From: Enterobacter sp. Bisph1
GTDB taxonomy: Bacteria; Pseudomonadota; Gammaproteobacteria; Enterobacterales; Enterobacteriaceae
DNA length: 64,000 nt
Direction: 5' to 3'
NCBI RefSeq assembly: GCF_000814905.1
Contig: NZ_JXAG01000050.1
Span: 124,001 to 188,000, forward strand
Part shown: positions 39,687 to 50,991 of the stretch, in pieces
Position numbering within the stretch: position 1 is the first letter of the stretch
How the letters are laid out: the number at the start of each line of letters is the position of its first letter
The notes under the pieces: generated by a model
The model's database searches: none
Seen by the model: only the letters and a program-made list of their open reading frames with translations
Told to the model about the DNA's origin: nothing
Translations under genes and position numbers: made by a program

Positions 39687-40121
39687 TTGGAATCGCCATT
39701 AGGTTCTGATCTGGCACGCTTAGTGCGCGTGTGGCGCGCTTTAATTGACCATCGCCTGAAACCTCTGGAATTAACGCAGACTCACTGGGTAACGCTGCAT
39801 AATATTCATCAGCTGCCGCCCGATCAGTCGCAAATTCAACTGGCAAAAGCGATCGGCATAGAGCAGCCCTCGTTGGTGCGTACGCTGGATCAGCTGGAAG
39901 AGAAGGGCCTTATTTCTCGCCAGACCTGTGCCAGCGACCGCCGGGCGAAGCGGATCAAATTGACAGAAAAAGCGGACCCAATCATTGAAGAGATGGAGAC
40001 GGTGATTCGTAAAACCCGGGGGGAAATCCTTGCCGGTATCTCTGCGGAAGAACTCGATCAGTTGATTAAAATGATTGCCCGACTGGAACACAATATCAAT
40101 GAGCTACAGTCGCGAGACTGA
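39687..40121 (+). CDS. slyA: MarR-family regulator SlyA
   Basis: SlyA is a dimeric winged-helix regulator that often counteracts H-NS and responds to aromatic ligands. I choose the TTG at 39687 as start: AAGGAG at 39675-39680 is 6 nt upstream and directly abuts the alternative ATG at 39681, which is too close. The result, (M)[18 protein letters not shown], has 144 residues as in Salmonella. The recognition region [20 protein letters not shown] and the wing [13 protein letters not shown] are intact. Confidence 0.95.
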   Translation: MESPLGSDLARLVRVWRALIDHRLKPLELTQTHWVTLHNIHQLPPDQSQIQLAKAIGIEQPSLVRTLDQLEEKGLISRQTCASDRRAKRIKLTEKADPIIEEMETVIRKTRGEILAGISAEELDQLIKMIARLEHNINELQSRD

Positions 40122-40125
40122 AAAA

Positions 40126-40152
40126 AAAGCCTTGCATCTGCAAGGCTTTTTT
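40126..40152. terminator. Bidirectional terminator between slyA and slyB
   Basis: AAGCCTTGCA (40127-40136) and TGCAAGGCTT (40139-40148) pair between an A-run and a T-run. The hairpin lies directly after the slyA stop, between convergent genes. Confidence 0.92.
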
Positions 40153-40216
40153 ATCTCTGCACGCTACGTGAGCGAAGAAAGAGGGCGGCCAGCATAGCGG
40201 CCACCTGCATCAGCGA

Positions 40217-40684
40217 TTAGCGCGGGGAAACGGTAATCTGACGGCCGTTGCTGGCCATTACGACGCGCTGGCCAGCGGCGAAACGGGTAGCGCCCTGTTT
40301 CTGCACCACCATAATGGTATTGCCGTCGTCTTTACGAATTTCCAGCTCAACACCCTGCGACTTGTTCATTGAACCCTGTACGGATTGCCCCGCTACGCCA
40401 CCGGCAACCGCGCCTGCGGCCGTCGCCAGAGAGCGCCCGGTACCGCCGCCAACGGTATTGCCGAGGAAACCACCCAGTACGGCACCGCCAAGAGCCCCAA
40501 TGACATTGCTCTCATCGCCGCCCTGGATCTGTACCGGACGTACGTTAACCACGGTGCCGTAAGTGACATTCTGCACCTGTTTAGCTTCGGAAGCAGAATA
40601 GACATCACCGGAAAGCGAGTCATTATTTACGCAGCCCACCAACGACAAACCAATCAGCGAAACTGCCAGTGCACGTAACATCAT
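40217..40684 (-). CDS. slyB: Outer membrane lipoprotein SlyB
   Basis: SlyB is a 155-residue lipoprotein with signal peptide ending LSLVGC (Cys18). A glycine-rich glycine-zipper segment (GALGGAVLGGFLGNTVGGG) follows, and a C-terminal domain ends TVSPR. In enterobacteria it belongs to the PhoP regulon and stabilises outer-membrane proteins under stress. I could not place a convincing PhoP box in the 283-nt region upstream. Confidence 0.96.
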   Translation of the reverse strand: MMLRALAVSLIGLSLVGCVNNDSLSGDVYSASEAKQVQNVTYGTVVNVRPVQIQGGDESNVIGALGGAVLGGFLGNTVGGGTGRSLATAAGAVAGGVAGQSVQGSMNKSQGVELEIRKDDGNTIMVVQKQGATRFAAGQRVVMASNGRQITVSPR

Positions 40685-40967
40685 TTATGAATCTCCTGTT
40701 CACCATGAAACGCCCTTGCGGACATCCGTCATGGTCAAATTATATGGCATTTTAATCACGCCAGGTCATGTCTTCTGCTAAATATGGGTGAAAATACTAA
40801 TAAAAGCAGGTTTAACTGATTTTAAACGAAGCGATTATAAACGTTGGTCATCACAATTTCACTTAACGTAAATTGAGTGGATTGTTAAAAAGTGTTTGCT
40901 GTCGATGGCGTAAACCGGCGCTTTGTGGTGGAGTGGTGCACTTCTGTCACGCACGAAAGGGAGGCAT

Positions 40968-42092
40968 ATGAAATCGGGTCGCTACATTGGAGTAATGTCA
41001 GGAACGAGTCTGGATGGTGTCGATGTGGTGCTGGCGGCAATTGATGAAACCATGGTCGCACAGCAAGCGAGCCTGACGTTTCCCATCCCGCTGCCGTTAA
41101 AAGAGGCGATCCTGGGCATCTGCCAGGGGCAGCAGCTTACACTTTCGCAACTGGGGCGGCTGGATACGCAGCTGGGCAAGCTGTTTGCCGATGCGGTGCT
41201 GGCGTTGATGGATAAAGAGCACCTGCATCCACAGGATATCGTCGCGATTGGCTGCCACGGACAAACCGTCTGGCATGAACCGACCGGGATTGCGCCGCAT
41301 ACCCTGCAGATTGGCGATAACAACCAAATCGCCGCGCGCACCGGCGTGACGGTGGTCGGCGATTTCCGCCGCCGCGATATCGCCCTTGGCGGCCAGGGCG
41401 CACCGTTGGTGCCAGCGTTTCACCACGCGCTACTGGCGCACCCGGTAGAGCGCCGCATGGTGCTGAATATCGGCGGGATTGCCAATCTCTCATTGCTCAT
41501 CCCCGGCCAGCCCGTCAGAGGCTATGATACCGGCCCGGGCAATATGCTGATGGATGCGTGGATTTGGCGACAAAAAGGCAAGCCTTACGATAAAGACGCC
41601 CAGTGGGCGAGCGAAGGCAAAGTGCTGCTGCCGTTGCTGCAAAACATGTTGAACGACAGCTACTTTTCCACGCCTGCGCCGAAAAGCACCGGTCGGGAAT
41701 ATTTTAATTACGGCTGGCTGGAACGCCATCTTGCCCATTTCCCGGGCATAGCGGCCTGCGATGTGCAGGCTACCCTTGCGGAATTGACGGCGGTGACTAT
41801 CTCCGAGCAGGTACTGCTCAGCGGCGGCTGCGAGCGTCTGTTGGTGTGCGGCGGCGGAAGCCGCAATCCGCTGGTGATGGCGCGTCTGGCGGGGCTGCTG
41901 CCGGGCACGGAGGTAACGACTACCGATGAGGCGGGTATCAGCGGCGATGATATGGAAGCGCTGGCGTTTGCCTGGCTGGCCTGGCGCACTCTGGCCGGAT
42001 TACCGGGTAATATGCCGTCGGTGACCGGGGCTTCTGCGCCATCGGTACTGGGGGCGATTTATCCCGCTAACCCACGGCAGAATCAGAGTTAA
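40968..42092 (+). CDS. anmK: Anhydro-N-acetylmuramic acid kinase
   Basis: AnmK phosphorylates and opens 1,6-anhydro-MurNAc during cell-wall recycling. The 374-residue protein has the ATPase-fold motifs [15 protein letters not shown] near the N-terminus, [20 protein letters not shown] and [12 protein letters not shown], and the C-terminal [15 protein letters not shown] at 40968 has GGGAGG 5 nt upstream; the ORF extends to 40923 without a better start. It is a few residues longer than E. coli AnmK at the C-terminus. Confidence 0.95.
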   Translation: MKSGRYIGVMSGTSLDGVDVVLAAIDETMVAQQASLTFPIPLPLKEAILGICQGQQLTLSQLGRLDTQLGKLFADAVLALMDKEHLHPQDIVAIGCHGQTVWHEPTGIAPHTLQIGDNNQIAARTGVTVVGDFRRRDIALGGQGAPLVPAFHHALLAHPVERRMVLNIGGIANLSLLIPGQPVRGYDTGPGNMLMDAWIWRQKGKPYDKDAQWASEGKVLLPLLQNMLNDSYFSTPAPKSTGREYFNYGWLERHLAHFPGIAACDVQATLAELTAVTISEQVLLSGGCERLLVCGGGSRNPLVMARLAGLLPGTEVTTTDEAGISGDDMEALAFAWLAWRTLAGLPGNMPSVTGASAPSVLGAIYPANPRQNQS

Positions 42093-42184
42093 CCGCATTT
42101 TACTTTCGTGGTCCCAGGTTAGACTGGCGAGGATTAGGGAGGGCGTTTCGCCCTCCGTGACCAGCACCGTTTTGGGAATACGTT

Positions 42185-42505
42185 ATGAAAAAAATCCTCA
42201 TCGCTTGTCTGCCTGCGCTGCTCGCCGGATGCAGCTACTACAACCAGTTTGTCGAGCGCATGCACACCGATACGCTGGTCTATCAGTGTGATGAAAAACC
42301 CCTTAGCGTTAAAATTAACCACAGCCGTTCGCAGGCGAGTTTTGTCTGGGATGACAAGCTGATCACCCTCCAGCAGGGGCTTTCTGCATCCGGTACGCGT
42401 TATACCGATGGCGTGTATGTTTTCTGGTCGAAAGGCGATAGCGCCACGGTCTACAAACGCGATCGCATCGTGCTGAATAACTGTCAGTTAATCCCGCAGC
42501 GTTGA
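42185..42505 (+). CDS. mliC: Membrane-bound lysozyme inhibitor of c-type lysozyme
   Basis: MliC (YdhA) is a periplasm-facing lipoprotein that blocks the active site of C-type lysozyme. The 106-residue precursor has the lipobox LLAGC (Cys16). A small beta-barrel domain carries [12 protein letters not shown] and [19 protein letters not shown], with the conserved Cys35 and Cys99 available for a disulfide. A hairpin GGAGGGCG/CGCCCTCC (42138-42156) lies between it and anmK. Confidence 0.92.
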   Translation: MKKILIACLPALLAGCSYYNQFVERMHTDTLVYQCDEKPLSVKINHSRSQASFVWDDKLITLQQGLSASGTRYTDGVYVFWSKGDSATVYKRDRIVLNNCQLIPQR

Positions 42506-42561
42506 GATTTTCATTGGGGCGCGCATAATAGCCCTACCTGATTCTTACTTTCGCTAACGCC

Positions 42562-43218
42562 ATGTCTGATAACGATCAACTGCAGCAAATCGCGCATCTG
42601 CGCCGTGAATACACCAAAGGCGGCCTGCGTCGCGGCGATCTCCCCGCCGAACCGCTGGCCCTGTTTGAACGCTGGCTCGGTCAGGCCTGTGAAGCCCAAC
42701 TTATCGATCCGACCGCAATGGTAGTGGCGACGGTGGATGAGAGCGGTCAGCCTTATCAGCGCATCGTGCTGCTAAAACATTACGACGAGAAAGGGATGGT
42801 GTTTTATACCAACCTCGGCAGCCGTAAAGCGCACCATATCGAACACAATCCCGCCGTGAGCCTGTTGTTCCCCTGGCATATGATCGAGCGCCAGGTGATG
42901 GTCACCGGTAAGGCGGAACGGTTGTCGACGCTGGAAGTAATGAAATATTTTCACAGCCGTCCGCGGGACAGCCAAATCGGTGCCTGGGTATCGAAGCAAT
43001 CCAGCCGCATCTCCGCGCGCGGCGTGCTGGAAAGCAAATTCCTCGAACTAAAACAGAAGTTCCAGCAGGGCGAGATCCCGCTGCCCAGTTTTTGGGGCGG
43101 TTTTCGCGTCACGATTGAACAGATGGAGTTCTGGCAGGGCGGCGCAAACCGTCTGCACGATCGTTTTTTATACCAGCGTGAGAACGCCGCGTGGAAAATT
43201 GACCGCCTCGCGCCCTAA
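42562..43218 (+). CDS. pdxH: Pyridoxamine 5'-phosphate oxidase
   Basis: PdxH uses FMN and oxygen to convert pyridoxine or pyridoxamine phosphate to PLP. The 218 residues equal E. coli PdxH, with the FMN-binding [23 protein letters not shown] segment split by the substrate loop, [17 protein letters not shown], and the C-terminal [10 protein letters not shown]. It lies 56 nt downstream of mliC and 143 nt upstream of tyrS. With pdxY downstream it forms the usual B6 neighbourhood around tyrS. Confidence 0.97.
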   Translation: MSDNDQLQQIAHLRREYTKGGLRRGDLPAEPLALFERWLGQACEAQLIDPTAMVVATVDESGQPYQRIVLLKHYDEKGMVFYTNLGSRKAHHIEHNPAVSLLFPWHMIERQVMVTGKAERLSTLEVMKYFHSRPRDSQIGAWVSKQSSRISARGVLESKFLELKQKFQQGEIPLPSFWGGFRVTIEQMEFWQGGANRLHDRFLYQRENAAWKIDRLAP

Positions 43219-43361
43219 TCCCTTAAAAAATGTTACCTTAAGCGCTGGCACTCCGTGTGCCGGCGCTTTATTCTATCTGCCCCCCATGAAGTATCCTTTC
43301 GCATCTGGCGAAAAGTCGTGTACCGGCAAAGGTGCAGTTTGTTTTATACATGGAGATTTTG

Positions 43362-44636
<1,275 letters not shown>

Positions 44637-44650
44637 TCACCGACCTGCCG

Positions 44651-44674
44651 AAGGGAGCGAGAAATCGCTCCCTT
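44651..44674 (+). terminator. tyrS terminator
   Basis: AAGGGAGCGA and TCGCTCCCTT form a 10-bp stem around GAAA, 14 nt after the tyrS stop. CGCTTTATT follows. Confidence 0.75.
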
Positions 44675-44708
44675 CGCTTTATTGCCCATTCTTGCAAGGC
44701 TTTCAATA

Positions 44709-45569
44709 ATGAAGAATATCCTCGCCATTCAATCGCATGTGGTTTTTGGCCATGCGGGGAACAGTGCCGCCGAATTTCCGATGCGCCGCCTGGGTGCCAA
44801 CGTCTGGCCGCTGAATACGGTGCAGTTTTCTAACCATACGCAGTATGGTCAGTGGACCGGGAGCGTGATGCCGCCGTCGCATCTGACGGAGATTGTGCAG
44901 GGCATTGCCGCTATCGGCAAACTGCAACAGTGTGACGCGGTACTGAGCGGTTATCTGGGTTCGGCGGAGCAGGGCGAGCATATTCTGGATATCGTCCGCC
45001 AGGTTAAAAGCGCTAATCCGCAGGCAAAATACTTTTGCGATCCGGTGATGGGCCATCCTGAGAAAGGCTGTATTGTCGCGCCGGGCGTAGCCGAATTTCA
45101 TCTGCGCCACGCCTTGCCCGCCAGCGATATGATTGCCCCCAATCTGCTTGAGCTGGAGATGTTGTGCGAACACGCAGTCAATAATGTGCAGGAAGCGGTT
45201 GCGGCGGCACGCGAACTGATCGACCTGGGACCGCAAATCGTGCTGGTCAAACATCTGGCGCGCGCGGGGCTTAGCGCTGAACGCTTTGAAATGTTACTGG
45301 TGACGCCGGATGAAGCCTGGCATATCAGCCGTCCGCTGGTGGATTTTGGCGCACGTCAGCCCGTCGGCGTTGGCGATGTCACCAGCGGGCTGCTGCTGGT
45401 GAAACTGTTGCAGGGCGCGAGCGTGTGCAATGCGCTGGAGCACGTAACGGCGGCGGTGTATGAAATTATGCTGGCGACGCAGAGCAGGCAGGAGTATGAG
45501 CTACAGGTGGTTGCGGCGCAGGACAAAATTGCCCATCCCGAACACCTCTTTAGCGCAACGCTGTTATAA
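44709..45569 (+). CDS. pdxY: Pyridoxal kinase 2
   Basis: PdxY phosphorylates pyridoxal in the PLP salvage pathway. The 286-residue ribokinase-fold protein begins [21 protein letters not shown] and contains the [11 protein letters not shown] substrate loop and the anion-hole motif [13 protein letters not shown] with its catalytic Asp. The ATG at 44709 is chosen over an in-frame start at 44682, which lies inside the tyrS terminator tail. It is probably expressed partly with tyrS. Confidence 0.96.
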   Translation: MKNILAIQSHVVFGHAGNSAAEFPMRRLGANVWPLNTVQFSNHTQYGQWTGSVMPPSHLTEIVQGIAAIGKLQQCDAVLSGYLGSAEQGEHILDIVRQVKSANPQAKYFCDPVMGHPEKGCIVAPGVAEFHLRHALPASDMIAPNLLELEMLCEHAVNNVQEAVAAARELIDLGPQIVLVKHLARAGLSAERFEMLLVTPDEAWHISRPLVDFGARQPVGVGDVTSGLLLVKLLQGASVCNALEHVTAAVYEIMLATQSRQEYELQVVAAQDKIAHPEHLFSATLL

Positions 45570-45572
45570 AAA

Positions 45573-45590
45573 AGGCGGGAAAACCCGCCT
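45573..45590. terminator. Terminator between pdxY and gstA
   Basis: AGGCGGG and CCCGCCT pair around AAAA. On the minus strand TTTTTTATAA follows, so it best serves gstA; it can also end pdxY, whose stop is 4 nt away. Confidence 0.75.
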
Positions 45591-45632
45591 CTGTCTGCGC
45601 CCGTTAACGCACCGCTAACGGGCCATTTGCTA

Positions 45633-46238
45633 TTACTGAATACCTTCAGCTGCCATCGCCGCTGCGACCGCAGGACGTGCTGCTACGCGCGCCATATAAG
45701 CATCGATATTTGTCAGGCCTTCCAGATTCAATTTCACCGCGCGCGCCCAGCGCAGCACGGTAAAGAGATAGCCATCAGCAATGGTAAAGTTCGCGCCGCT
45801 GATCCACTCGGATTTACCCAGCGATTCATTGACGTACTGCAGTTTTTTCTCCAGCAGCGCACGAGCGGTCGGTTTAAAGTCTTCCGGCGTATCCGGGCGG
45901 AACAGCGGCGTGAAACCTTTATGCAGTTCGGTAGCGATAAAATTTAGCCACTCCAGCGTCTTATAACGCGGCAAGGTGCCCACAGGCGCTAACAACTGGC
46001 TCTGTGGCGCGCTGTCAGCGACGTACTGCATAATCGCCACGCCTTCGGTGAGCAGCGTGTTGTCATCCAGCTGCAGCGCCGGAACTTGCCCTTTTGGGTT
46101 AATGGCGAAAAAGTCCTCGCCGTTTTCCAGGCGTTTATGCATCAGATCAACGCTGACCAGATCCACATCGTTGCCCGTTTCTCGTAGAGCGATATGGGAG
46201 GCGAGTGAGCAAGCGGAAGGTTTGTAAAACAGTTTCAT
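45633..46238 (-). CDS. gstA: Glutathione S-transferase GstA
   Basis: GstA is a beta-class glutathione transferase that conjugates glutathione to electrophiles and has peroxidase activity. The 201 residues equal the E. coli protein. Cys10 ([13 protein letters not shown]), which forms a mixed disulfide with glutathione in this class, is conserved, as are [12 protein letters not shown] and [10 protein letters not shown] of the thioredoxin-like domain. A helical C-terminal domain follows. Confidence 0.96.
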   Translation of the reverse strand: MKLFYKPSACSLASHIALRETGNDVDLVSVDLMHKRLENGEDFFAINPKGQVPALQLDDNTLLTEGVAIMQYVADSAPQSQLLAPVGTLPRYKTLEWLNFIATELHKGFTPLFRPDTPEDFKPTARALLEKKLQYVNESLGKSEWISGANFTIADGYLFTVLRWARAVKLNLEGLTNIDAYMARVAARPAVAAAMAAEGIQ

Positions 46239-46288
46239 TGTTGTGTCCTTTTAGCTGATTTCCAGTCTAGGTTAGTACGCGTTGGCAT

Positions 46289-46320
46289 AAAAAAAAAGCC
46301 GCTAACGTCGGTTAGCGGCT
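46289..46320 (-). terminator. dtpA terminator
   Basis: AGCCGCTAAC (46297-46306) pairs with GTTAGCGGCT (46311-46320) around GTCG. Nine T residues follow on the minus strand (complement of 46289-46297). Confidence 0.92.
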
Positions 46321-46345
46321 CTCTGTTTCGTATTCCCCTCGGCCA

Positions 46346-47848
46346 TTATGCCGTAGCGGTTTTGGATGCTTCGTCTGCGGATTCGTCACCCTGGGTCATA
46401 CGGTTCAGCTTCGGTGCGGCAAGGATCATCAGCACAGCGATCACCGCCGTAGTGATACCAATTTGCAGGAAGACGCTGCCGTAGATATTAAGGGACATCA
46501 GCGGATCGGTGACATTTTCTGGAATAGCCATCCGGTTTGCGACATAGCCAGCGATAATATTCGCGCCCGCCGTGGTCAGGAACCAGCTACCCATAATAAA
46601 GCCCATCAGACGCTGCGGAACCAGCTGTGCAACCATCGCCAGGCCAAGGCCGGAGATCATCAGCTCACCGATACTTTGCAGGCCGTAGCTCGCGATAAGC
46701 CAGCTTACGGAAACGATACCCGCGTCGGAGGCGAATTTCGTCCCCAGCGGCAGCACCAGGAACGCACCGGAGCACAGCACCATACCGATAGCAAATTTAT
46801 GCGGCATCGGCAGCGTATCGCCCATTTTGTTATAGATGGCCGCCAGAATCGGGCTACCAATAATAATCCAGAACGGGTTCAGCGCCTGATACTGTTCAGG
46901 CTCAAAGGCGATACCGAACAGGGTGTGCTCAACGTTACGAATGGCGAAGAAGTTCAGCGAGGTCGGCATCTGGCTATACAGCACGAAGAAGACAATCGCC
47001 TGCACCATCAAAATGAAGGCAACGATCATTTTACGCCGCGCCGCGCCTTTCATGGCGAAGGTCTCTTTAGCGAAGATAACGATAATACAAATTGCCACCA
47101 CACCCAGTACCATACGGGCAATGCCCTGGTTGTGCAGCAGCCAGGTAGCGATAGCGACCAGCGCAACGATACCGACGATAGTCGCCAGCAGATAGTTCAT
47201 GCGCACAGGGGCGAAATCGGGTTTGGAACCGTGGTTTTTCACCCAGCGTTTGCAGAATGCAAAGTTCACGATAGTGATAAGCAAACCGACCACGCTCAGA
47301 CCAAAGGCGGTGCTCCAGCCGAACTTCGCCGCCAGCCAGGGCGTCGCCAGCATCGAGAAGAACGAACCGACGTTGACGGACATGTAGTACATGGTAAATG
47401 CACCATCCAGACGCGGGTCATCTTTTGCATAGCAGGTCGAGAGCAGCGAGGACGGGTTGGCTTTAAACAGGCCATTACCGACGGCAATCGCCGCCATTCC
47501 CATGTAAACCACCCCAGCATCATGCCCGGAACAGGCCACCAGCGCATAGCCGATCGCCAGCACAATCGCCCCCAGCATAATCACGCGTTTGGTGCCCAGG
47601 ACTTTATCGCCCAGCCAGCCACCGATGGCGACCAGACCATAAACCAGAGCGCTGAAAGAGGAGAACAGGGTGATAGAATCCGATTCCGACATACCCAGCT
47701 GTTTCACCAGGTAGACAGCCATAATCCCTTGCAGGCCGTAATAACCAAAACGTTCCCATAACTCGATGGAGAAGATCAGATAAAACGCTTTCGGTTGTTT
47801 AAAAGCGTTCAGGCTGACGCTTTCGGTTGGTTTGTTTGCAGTCGACAC
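46346..47848 (-). CDS. dtpA: Dipeptide and tripeptide permease DtpA (TppB)
   Basis: DtpA is a proton-coupled oligopeptide transporter of the POT/PTR2 family with 14 membrane helices. The 500 residues equal E. coli DtpA. Helix 1 carries the proton-coupling ExxER motif ([14 protein letters not shown]), and the family signature around [10 protein letters not shown] is present. E. coli tppB is under OmpR control. The upstream region here is a 743-nt gap with a strong inverted repeat. Confidence 0.96.
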   Translation of the reverse strand: MSTANKPTESVSLNAFKQPKAFYLIFSIELWERFGYYGLQGIMAVYLVKQLGMSESDSITLFSSFSALVYGLVAIGGWLGDKVLGTKRVIMLGAIVLAIGYALVACSGHDAGVVYMGMAAIAVGNGLFKANPSSLLSTCYAKDDPRLDGAFTMYYMSVNVGSFFSMLATPWLAAKFGWSTAFGLSVVGLLITIVNFAFCKRWVKNHGSKPDFAPVRMNYLLATIVGIVALVAIATWLLHNQGIARMVLGVVAICIIVIFAKETFAMKGAARRKMIVAFILMVQAIVFFVLYSQMPTSLNFFAIRNVEHTLFGIAFEPEQYQALNPFWIIIGSPILAAIYNKMGDTLPMPHKFAIGMVLCSGAFLVLPLGTKFASDAGIVSVSWLIASYGLQSIGELMISGLGLAMVAQLVPQRLMGFIMGSWFLTTAGANIIAGYVANRMAIPENVTDPLMSLNIYGSVFLQIGITTAVIAVLMILAAPKLNRMTQGDESADEASKTATA

Positions 47849-48014
47849 ATATACCTCTTTTTTTACATCCCATATTAACGGGGGTGTTCAGCGCGCAATA
47901 ACCAGAGTTCATCGCGCTTATAGTTATATTGGGAGGGGAAAACGGCGGTTAATGTTCACTATCCGGCGTTTACAGGCAAGTGCTTTGACATATTCTGTTA
48001 CATAGATCCGGCGC

Positions 48015-48038
48015 ATTACAATGCTCGGTCATTGTAAT
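48015..48038. repeat. 24-bp inverted repeat upstream of dtpA
   Basis: ATTACAATG and CATTGTAAT flank CTCGGT. It lies 167-190 nt upstream of dtpA. It could be an operator or the hairpin of an unrecognised transcript; there is no T run after it. Confidence 0.45.
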
Positions 48039-48409
48039 TGTTATTCAGAGTTAAATTTCACTATTAAAATAAAAGTGGATTTTTCCACTGCCTGGCAGGG
48101 GTGGAATTGGCCATTAAGAAATATGTTCTACTGTTTTGTCTATAAAGCAGTTGATCGGGCTGCTTTGCGAGATAAACATGGTGATATCTATTGCTCGCGG
48201 CGGCTAAACTTTGTCCAGTGAGTTCTTTAGGGCGCGTAGAAATCATAATTTTAACATTGCGTTAGCATTCCAGGACCTTTTAACATTTGGTTGGATTTTT
48301 TTCTTCTAAAAAAAGGAATGCTCTTAATAAATACGCATAAGCCGACGATTATTTGCTCATTTTTACCTGTGGCGCGCGATCCTTCGACGATTCAGGCAAT
48401 TTGCAGAGA

Positions 48410-48425
48410 TGTGAGCGTTATCACT
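48410..48425. promoter_or_regulatory. CRP-like site
   Basis: TGTGA-GCGTTA-TCACT matches the CRP half-sites TGTGA-N6-TCACA at 9 of 10 positions. It is about 167 nt upstream of the HemJ/CopD-like gene. FNR-type sites differ (TTGAT), so CRP is the better guess. Confidence 0.4.
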
Positions 48426-48591
48426 TACTGTTAACCTTGGAAATCAGCGTGTTCTTATCATTTTTCATCACCACAGCGGCAACGATACGCCGTAAAAAGC
48501 GCCGGTTAAGATATATGCCGCGCATTGTTCATGACAGGCGGCCGATCCGCTGTCAGACTTGCCGCTGTGTTTTTTTATCTGGAGTCGTAAT

Positions 48592-49017
48592 ATGAACTTT
48601 CATCCCTGGCTCAATGCGTTACATATCGCGGCGGCCATTGTCTGGATAGGCGGTATGTTGGTTATGGCAGTGGTGGCGGGCTGGTGTGCGGTACAGACAG
48701 ATAAGAGCGTTAGCAACCGACTGGCGGGCGATGTTCGTGGCTGGAGCCGCAAATTTACTACCCCGGCAATGCTGCTGCTGTGGATCGCCGGCGCGGTGAT
48801 GGTCATTGCTCACGGTCAAATGCCGCACCTGTGGCTGATATTGAAAATTGTCGTCGTGCTGCTGCTTTCCGGTCTGCACGGTTTTCTCTCTGCCACCTTA
48901 CGGCGCATCGCCGCGGGTGAAGCGATCAAAGGCAGCGGTGCGATTGGCAACGCGGTCGTTATCACGATTATCGCCGTGTTACTGATTATTTTGCTGGCGG
49001 TAATGCGCCCGTTCTGA
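48592..49017 (+). CDS. HemJ/CopD-like four-helix membrane protein
   Basis: The 141-residue protein has four predicted membrane helices. It shows the pattern of the CopD/HemJ (UPF0093) superfamily: His11 and W18..G21 in helix 1 (LHIAAAIVWIGGML), Lys85 in the third helix, and His96 followed by Gly (LKIVVVLLLSGLHGF) before LRR. In HemJ, conserved His residues bind heme and the protein oxidises protoporphyrinogen; in CopD they relate to copper. The loop sequence is too divergent to choose between these. GGAG lies 8 nt before the ATG. As far as I recall E. coli has no gene here between dtpA and nth, so this is accessory. It converges with nth. Confidence 0.75.
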   Translation: MNFHPWLNALHIAAAIVWIGGMLVMAVVAGWCAVQTDKSVSNRLAGDVRGWSRKFTTPAMLLLWIAGAVMVIAHGQMPHLWLILKIVVVLLLSGLHGFLSATLRRIAAGEAIKGSGAIGNAVVITIIAVLLIILLAVMRPF

Positions 49018-49023
49018 CGGATC

Positions 49024-49659
49024 TTAGCTTTCGGTTTTACTGTCGTATTCGCACAGATCTTCGATAATGCAGGAACCGCAACGCGGTTTGCGGGCGATGC
49101 AGGTGTATCGCCCGTGCAGGATCAGCCAGTGGTGGCAATCCACTTTAAACTCCGCTGGTACCACTTTCAGCAGTTTATTCTCTACCTCTTCGACGTTCTT
49201 ACCCGGCGCGAATCGCGTACGGTTAGAGACGCGAAAAATATGCGTATCTACGGCAATCGTTGGCCAGCCAAAGGCGGTGTTGAGCACGACGTTAGCCGTT
49301 TTACGCCCGACGCCCGGCAGGGCTTCCAGCGCCGCTCTGTCCTCAGGTACTTCGCCGCCGTGCTGCTCAAGCAAAATGCGGCAGGTCTTAATCACATTTT
49401 CCGCTTTGCTGTTAAACAGACCGATGGTTTTGATGTACTGTTTAACGCCTTCAACGCCCAGCTCAAGCATCGCTTTTGGCGTATTTGCCAGCGGATAGAG
49501 CAGCGCGGTGGCTTTATTGACGCTGACATCCGTGGCCTGTGCCGAGAGCAGCACGGCGATCAGCAGCTCAAAGGGTGAAGTGAAATTCAGTTCGGTGGTC
49601 GGGTGCGGATTGTTTTCCCGTAAGCGGGTCAAAATTTCCAGACGTTTTGCTTGATTCAT
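49024..49659 (-). CDS. nth: Endonuclease III
   Basis: Nth is a bifunctional DNA glycosylase/AP lyase that removes oxidised pyrimidines. The 211 residues equal E. coli Nth. The helix-hairpin-helix LPGVGRKTANVV contains catalytic Lys120, and Asp138 lies in IAVDTHIFR. The [4Fe-4S] cluster ligands Cys187, Cys194, Cys197 and Cys203 are all present. The start overlaps the rsxE stop codon by one base, so it is the last gene of the rsx operon. Confidence 0.98.
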   Translation of the reverse strand: MNQAKRLEILTRLRENNPHPTTELNFTSPFELLIAVLLSAQATDVSVNKATALLYPLANTPKAMLELGVEGVKQYIKTIGLFNSKAENVIKTCRILLEQHGGEVPEDRAALEALPGVGRKTANVVLNTAFGWPTIAVDTHIFRVSNRTRFAPGKNVEEVENKLLKVVPAEFKVDCHHWLILHGRYTCIARKPRCGSCIIEDLCEYDSKTES

Positions 49660-50357
49660 TATGCCTTCCCGGGCGTGACCTGTGCAGCCTCGTTTGCCAC
49701 TGCGACGGCGGCTTCACGACGTTTTTTCATTTTCTGATCGATTATGTATTTTACCGCCAGCATCATCCCGAGGCCGATAAAGGCCCCCGGCGGCAGCATC
49801 GCCAGCAGAAACGGCGAATCGGTGTGAAATACTTCAATACGCAGCACTTTCGCCCAACTGCCGAGCAGACTGTCGGCACCGTTAAACAACGTGCCGTTGC
49901 CAAGAATTTCGCGCATAGAACCCAGCACAAACATCGCGCCGGTCGCGCCCATGCCGATGGAGAAGCCATCCAGCGCCGAGAGCGCCGGGCCTTTCTTCGC
50001 GGCGAACGCTTCCGCGCGGCCAACAACGATACAGTTGGTCACGATAAGCGGAATAAAAATGCCCAGCGACTGGTAAAGACCAAAGGCATACGCATTGATC
50101 AGCATTTGTACCGCGCTGACCACCGAGGCGATAATCATCACGTAAATAGGGATGCGGATCTCAGCCGGCGTCCAGCGGCGCAGGGAGGAGATAACCAGGT
50201 TGGTCAGGGTTAAAACCAGCGTGGTTGCCAGCCCTAGCCCGAGGGCGTTAGTGGCCGTCGATGTTACCGCCAGCAGCGGACACATCCCCAGCAGCTGTAC
50301 CAGCGCAGAGTTGTTTTTCCACAGCCCCTGGACAATAACCTCTTTCACTTCGCTCAT
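49659..50357 (-). CDS. rsxE: Electron transport complex subunit RsxE
   Basis: RsxE is an inner-membrane subunit of the Rnf-type complex that keeps SoxR reduced. The 232-residue protein has six membrane helices and the NQR2/RnfE family segments [22 protein letters not shown] and [15 protein letters not shown]. It overlaps nth by one base and follows rsxG by 3 nt. It pairs structurally with RsxA in inverted topology. Confidence 0.96.
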   Translation of the reverse strand: MSEVKEVIVQGLWKNNSALVQLLGMCPLLAVTSTATNALGLGLATTLVLTLTNLVISSLRRWTPAEIRIPIYVMIIASVVSAVQMLINAYAFGLYQSLGIFIPLIVTNCIVVGRAEAFAAKKGPALSALDGFSIGMGATGAMFVLGSMREILGNGTLFNGADSLLGSWAKVLRIEVFHTDSPFLLAMLPPGAFIGLGMMLAVKYIIDQKMKKRREAAVAVANEAAQVTPGKA

Positions 50358-50360
50358 CGC

Positions 50361-50981
50361 TTACTCTCCACATTCCACTAAACGCGGCAGCTGCTGCGGC
50401 AGCGTCATGGCATACAGGCCGGTACGTTTGACCGCGTTAACCACCGCGCGTGGGGTGATAGTCGCACCGGTAAACTGGTCAAAATCACCGCCATCTTTTT
50501 TGACGGCAAAATGCGAGTCGGCCGCGCCATCAATACGTCTCCCGCTGAAATGAGTGATCCAGTCCGTGATACGCAGCTCAATCTTATCGCCCAGTCCCGG
50601 CGTTTCATGGTGCTCCGTTACGCGCACGCCTAATACCGTACCGTTAAAATCGGCGCCTACCAGCAGTTGAATGGCACCGGAGTAGCCATCCGGTGCGGTC
50701 GCTTCGATAACCGCGGCCACCGGGGTATCGTCTTTTTTGGCGATCCACAGCCGATGTTGCCCTTTACCCAGAGCCGGATCGCTTACCCGATAACAGCTCT
50801 GCTGCAGCGCATTATTATAACGCTCTGCGGGGATCACCTGATCGAATAACGCTTTTTGTTGCAGCGTCGCCTGATCGGCAATGGTGGTTTTCGTCAGCTG
50901 ATCGATAGCGGCGGTAAGCCCTGTTGATCCTGCCGCGAACAGCGCCAGCGTTACGCCATGTTTACGCATTGTCTTTAGCAT
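50361..50981 (-). CDS. rsxG: Electron transport complex subunit RsxG
   Basis: RsxG is a membrane-anchored periplasmic flavoprotein with FMN covalently attached to a threonine. The start [18 protein letters not shown] gives 206 residues as in E. coli; the longer ORF to 51011 overlaps rsxD. A single N-terminal helix is followed by an FMN-binding domain, and Thr174 lies in the attachment motif FTGATIT. Its start is 10 nt after the rsxD stop. Confidence 0.95.
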   Translation of the reverse strand: MLKTMRKHGVTLALFAAGSTGLTAAIDQLTKTTIADQATLQQKALFDQVIPAERYNNALQQSCYRVSDPALGKGQHRLWIAKKDDTPVAAVIEATAPDGYSGAIQLLVGADFNGTVLGVRVTEHHETPGLGDKIELRITDWITHFSGRRIDGAADSHFAVKKDGGDFDQFTGATITPRAVVNAVKRTGLYAMTLPQQLPRLVECGE

Positions 50982-50991
50982 AGCCGGCTCC

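Larger units (their letters stand above)
47849..48591. other. Long gap between dtpA and the HemJ/CopD-like gene
   Basis: This 743-nt stretch carries no gene I can support. It contains the 9-bp inverted repeat ATTACAATG/CATTGTAAT at 48015-48038, upstream of dtpA, and a CRP-like sequence TGTGAGCGTTATCACT at 48410-48425, upstream of the next gene. A 38-codon ORF starting at 48318 has AAGGA directly touching its ATG and was not accepted. Confidence 0.5.

Noticed and set aside
40685..40967. PhoP box upstream of slyB
   Set aside because: Several TTTA-like half-sites occur, but none has the right spacing and orientation without two or more mismatches.
46463..47761. 432-codon ORF antisense to dtpA
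   Set aside because: Its product is rich in His, Gln and Arg, the typical mirror of a membrane protein gene.
48318..48434. 38-codon ORF in the dtpA upstream gap
   Set aside because: AAGGA directly touches its ATG, the product has no membrane segment or recognisable motif, and it spans the CRP-like site.
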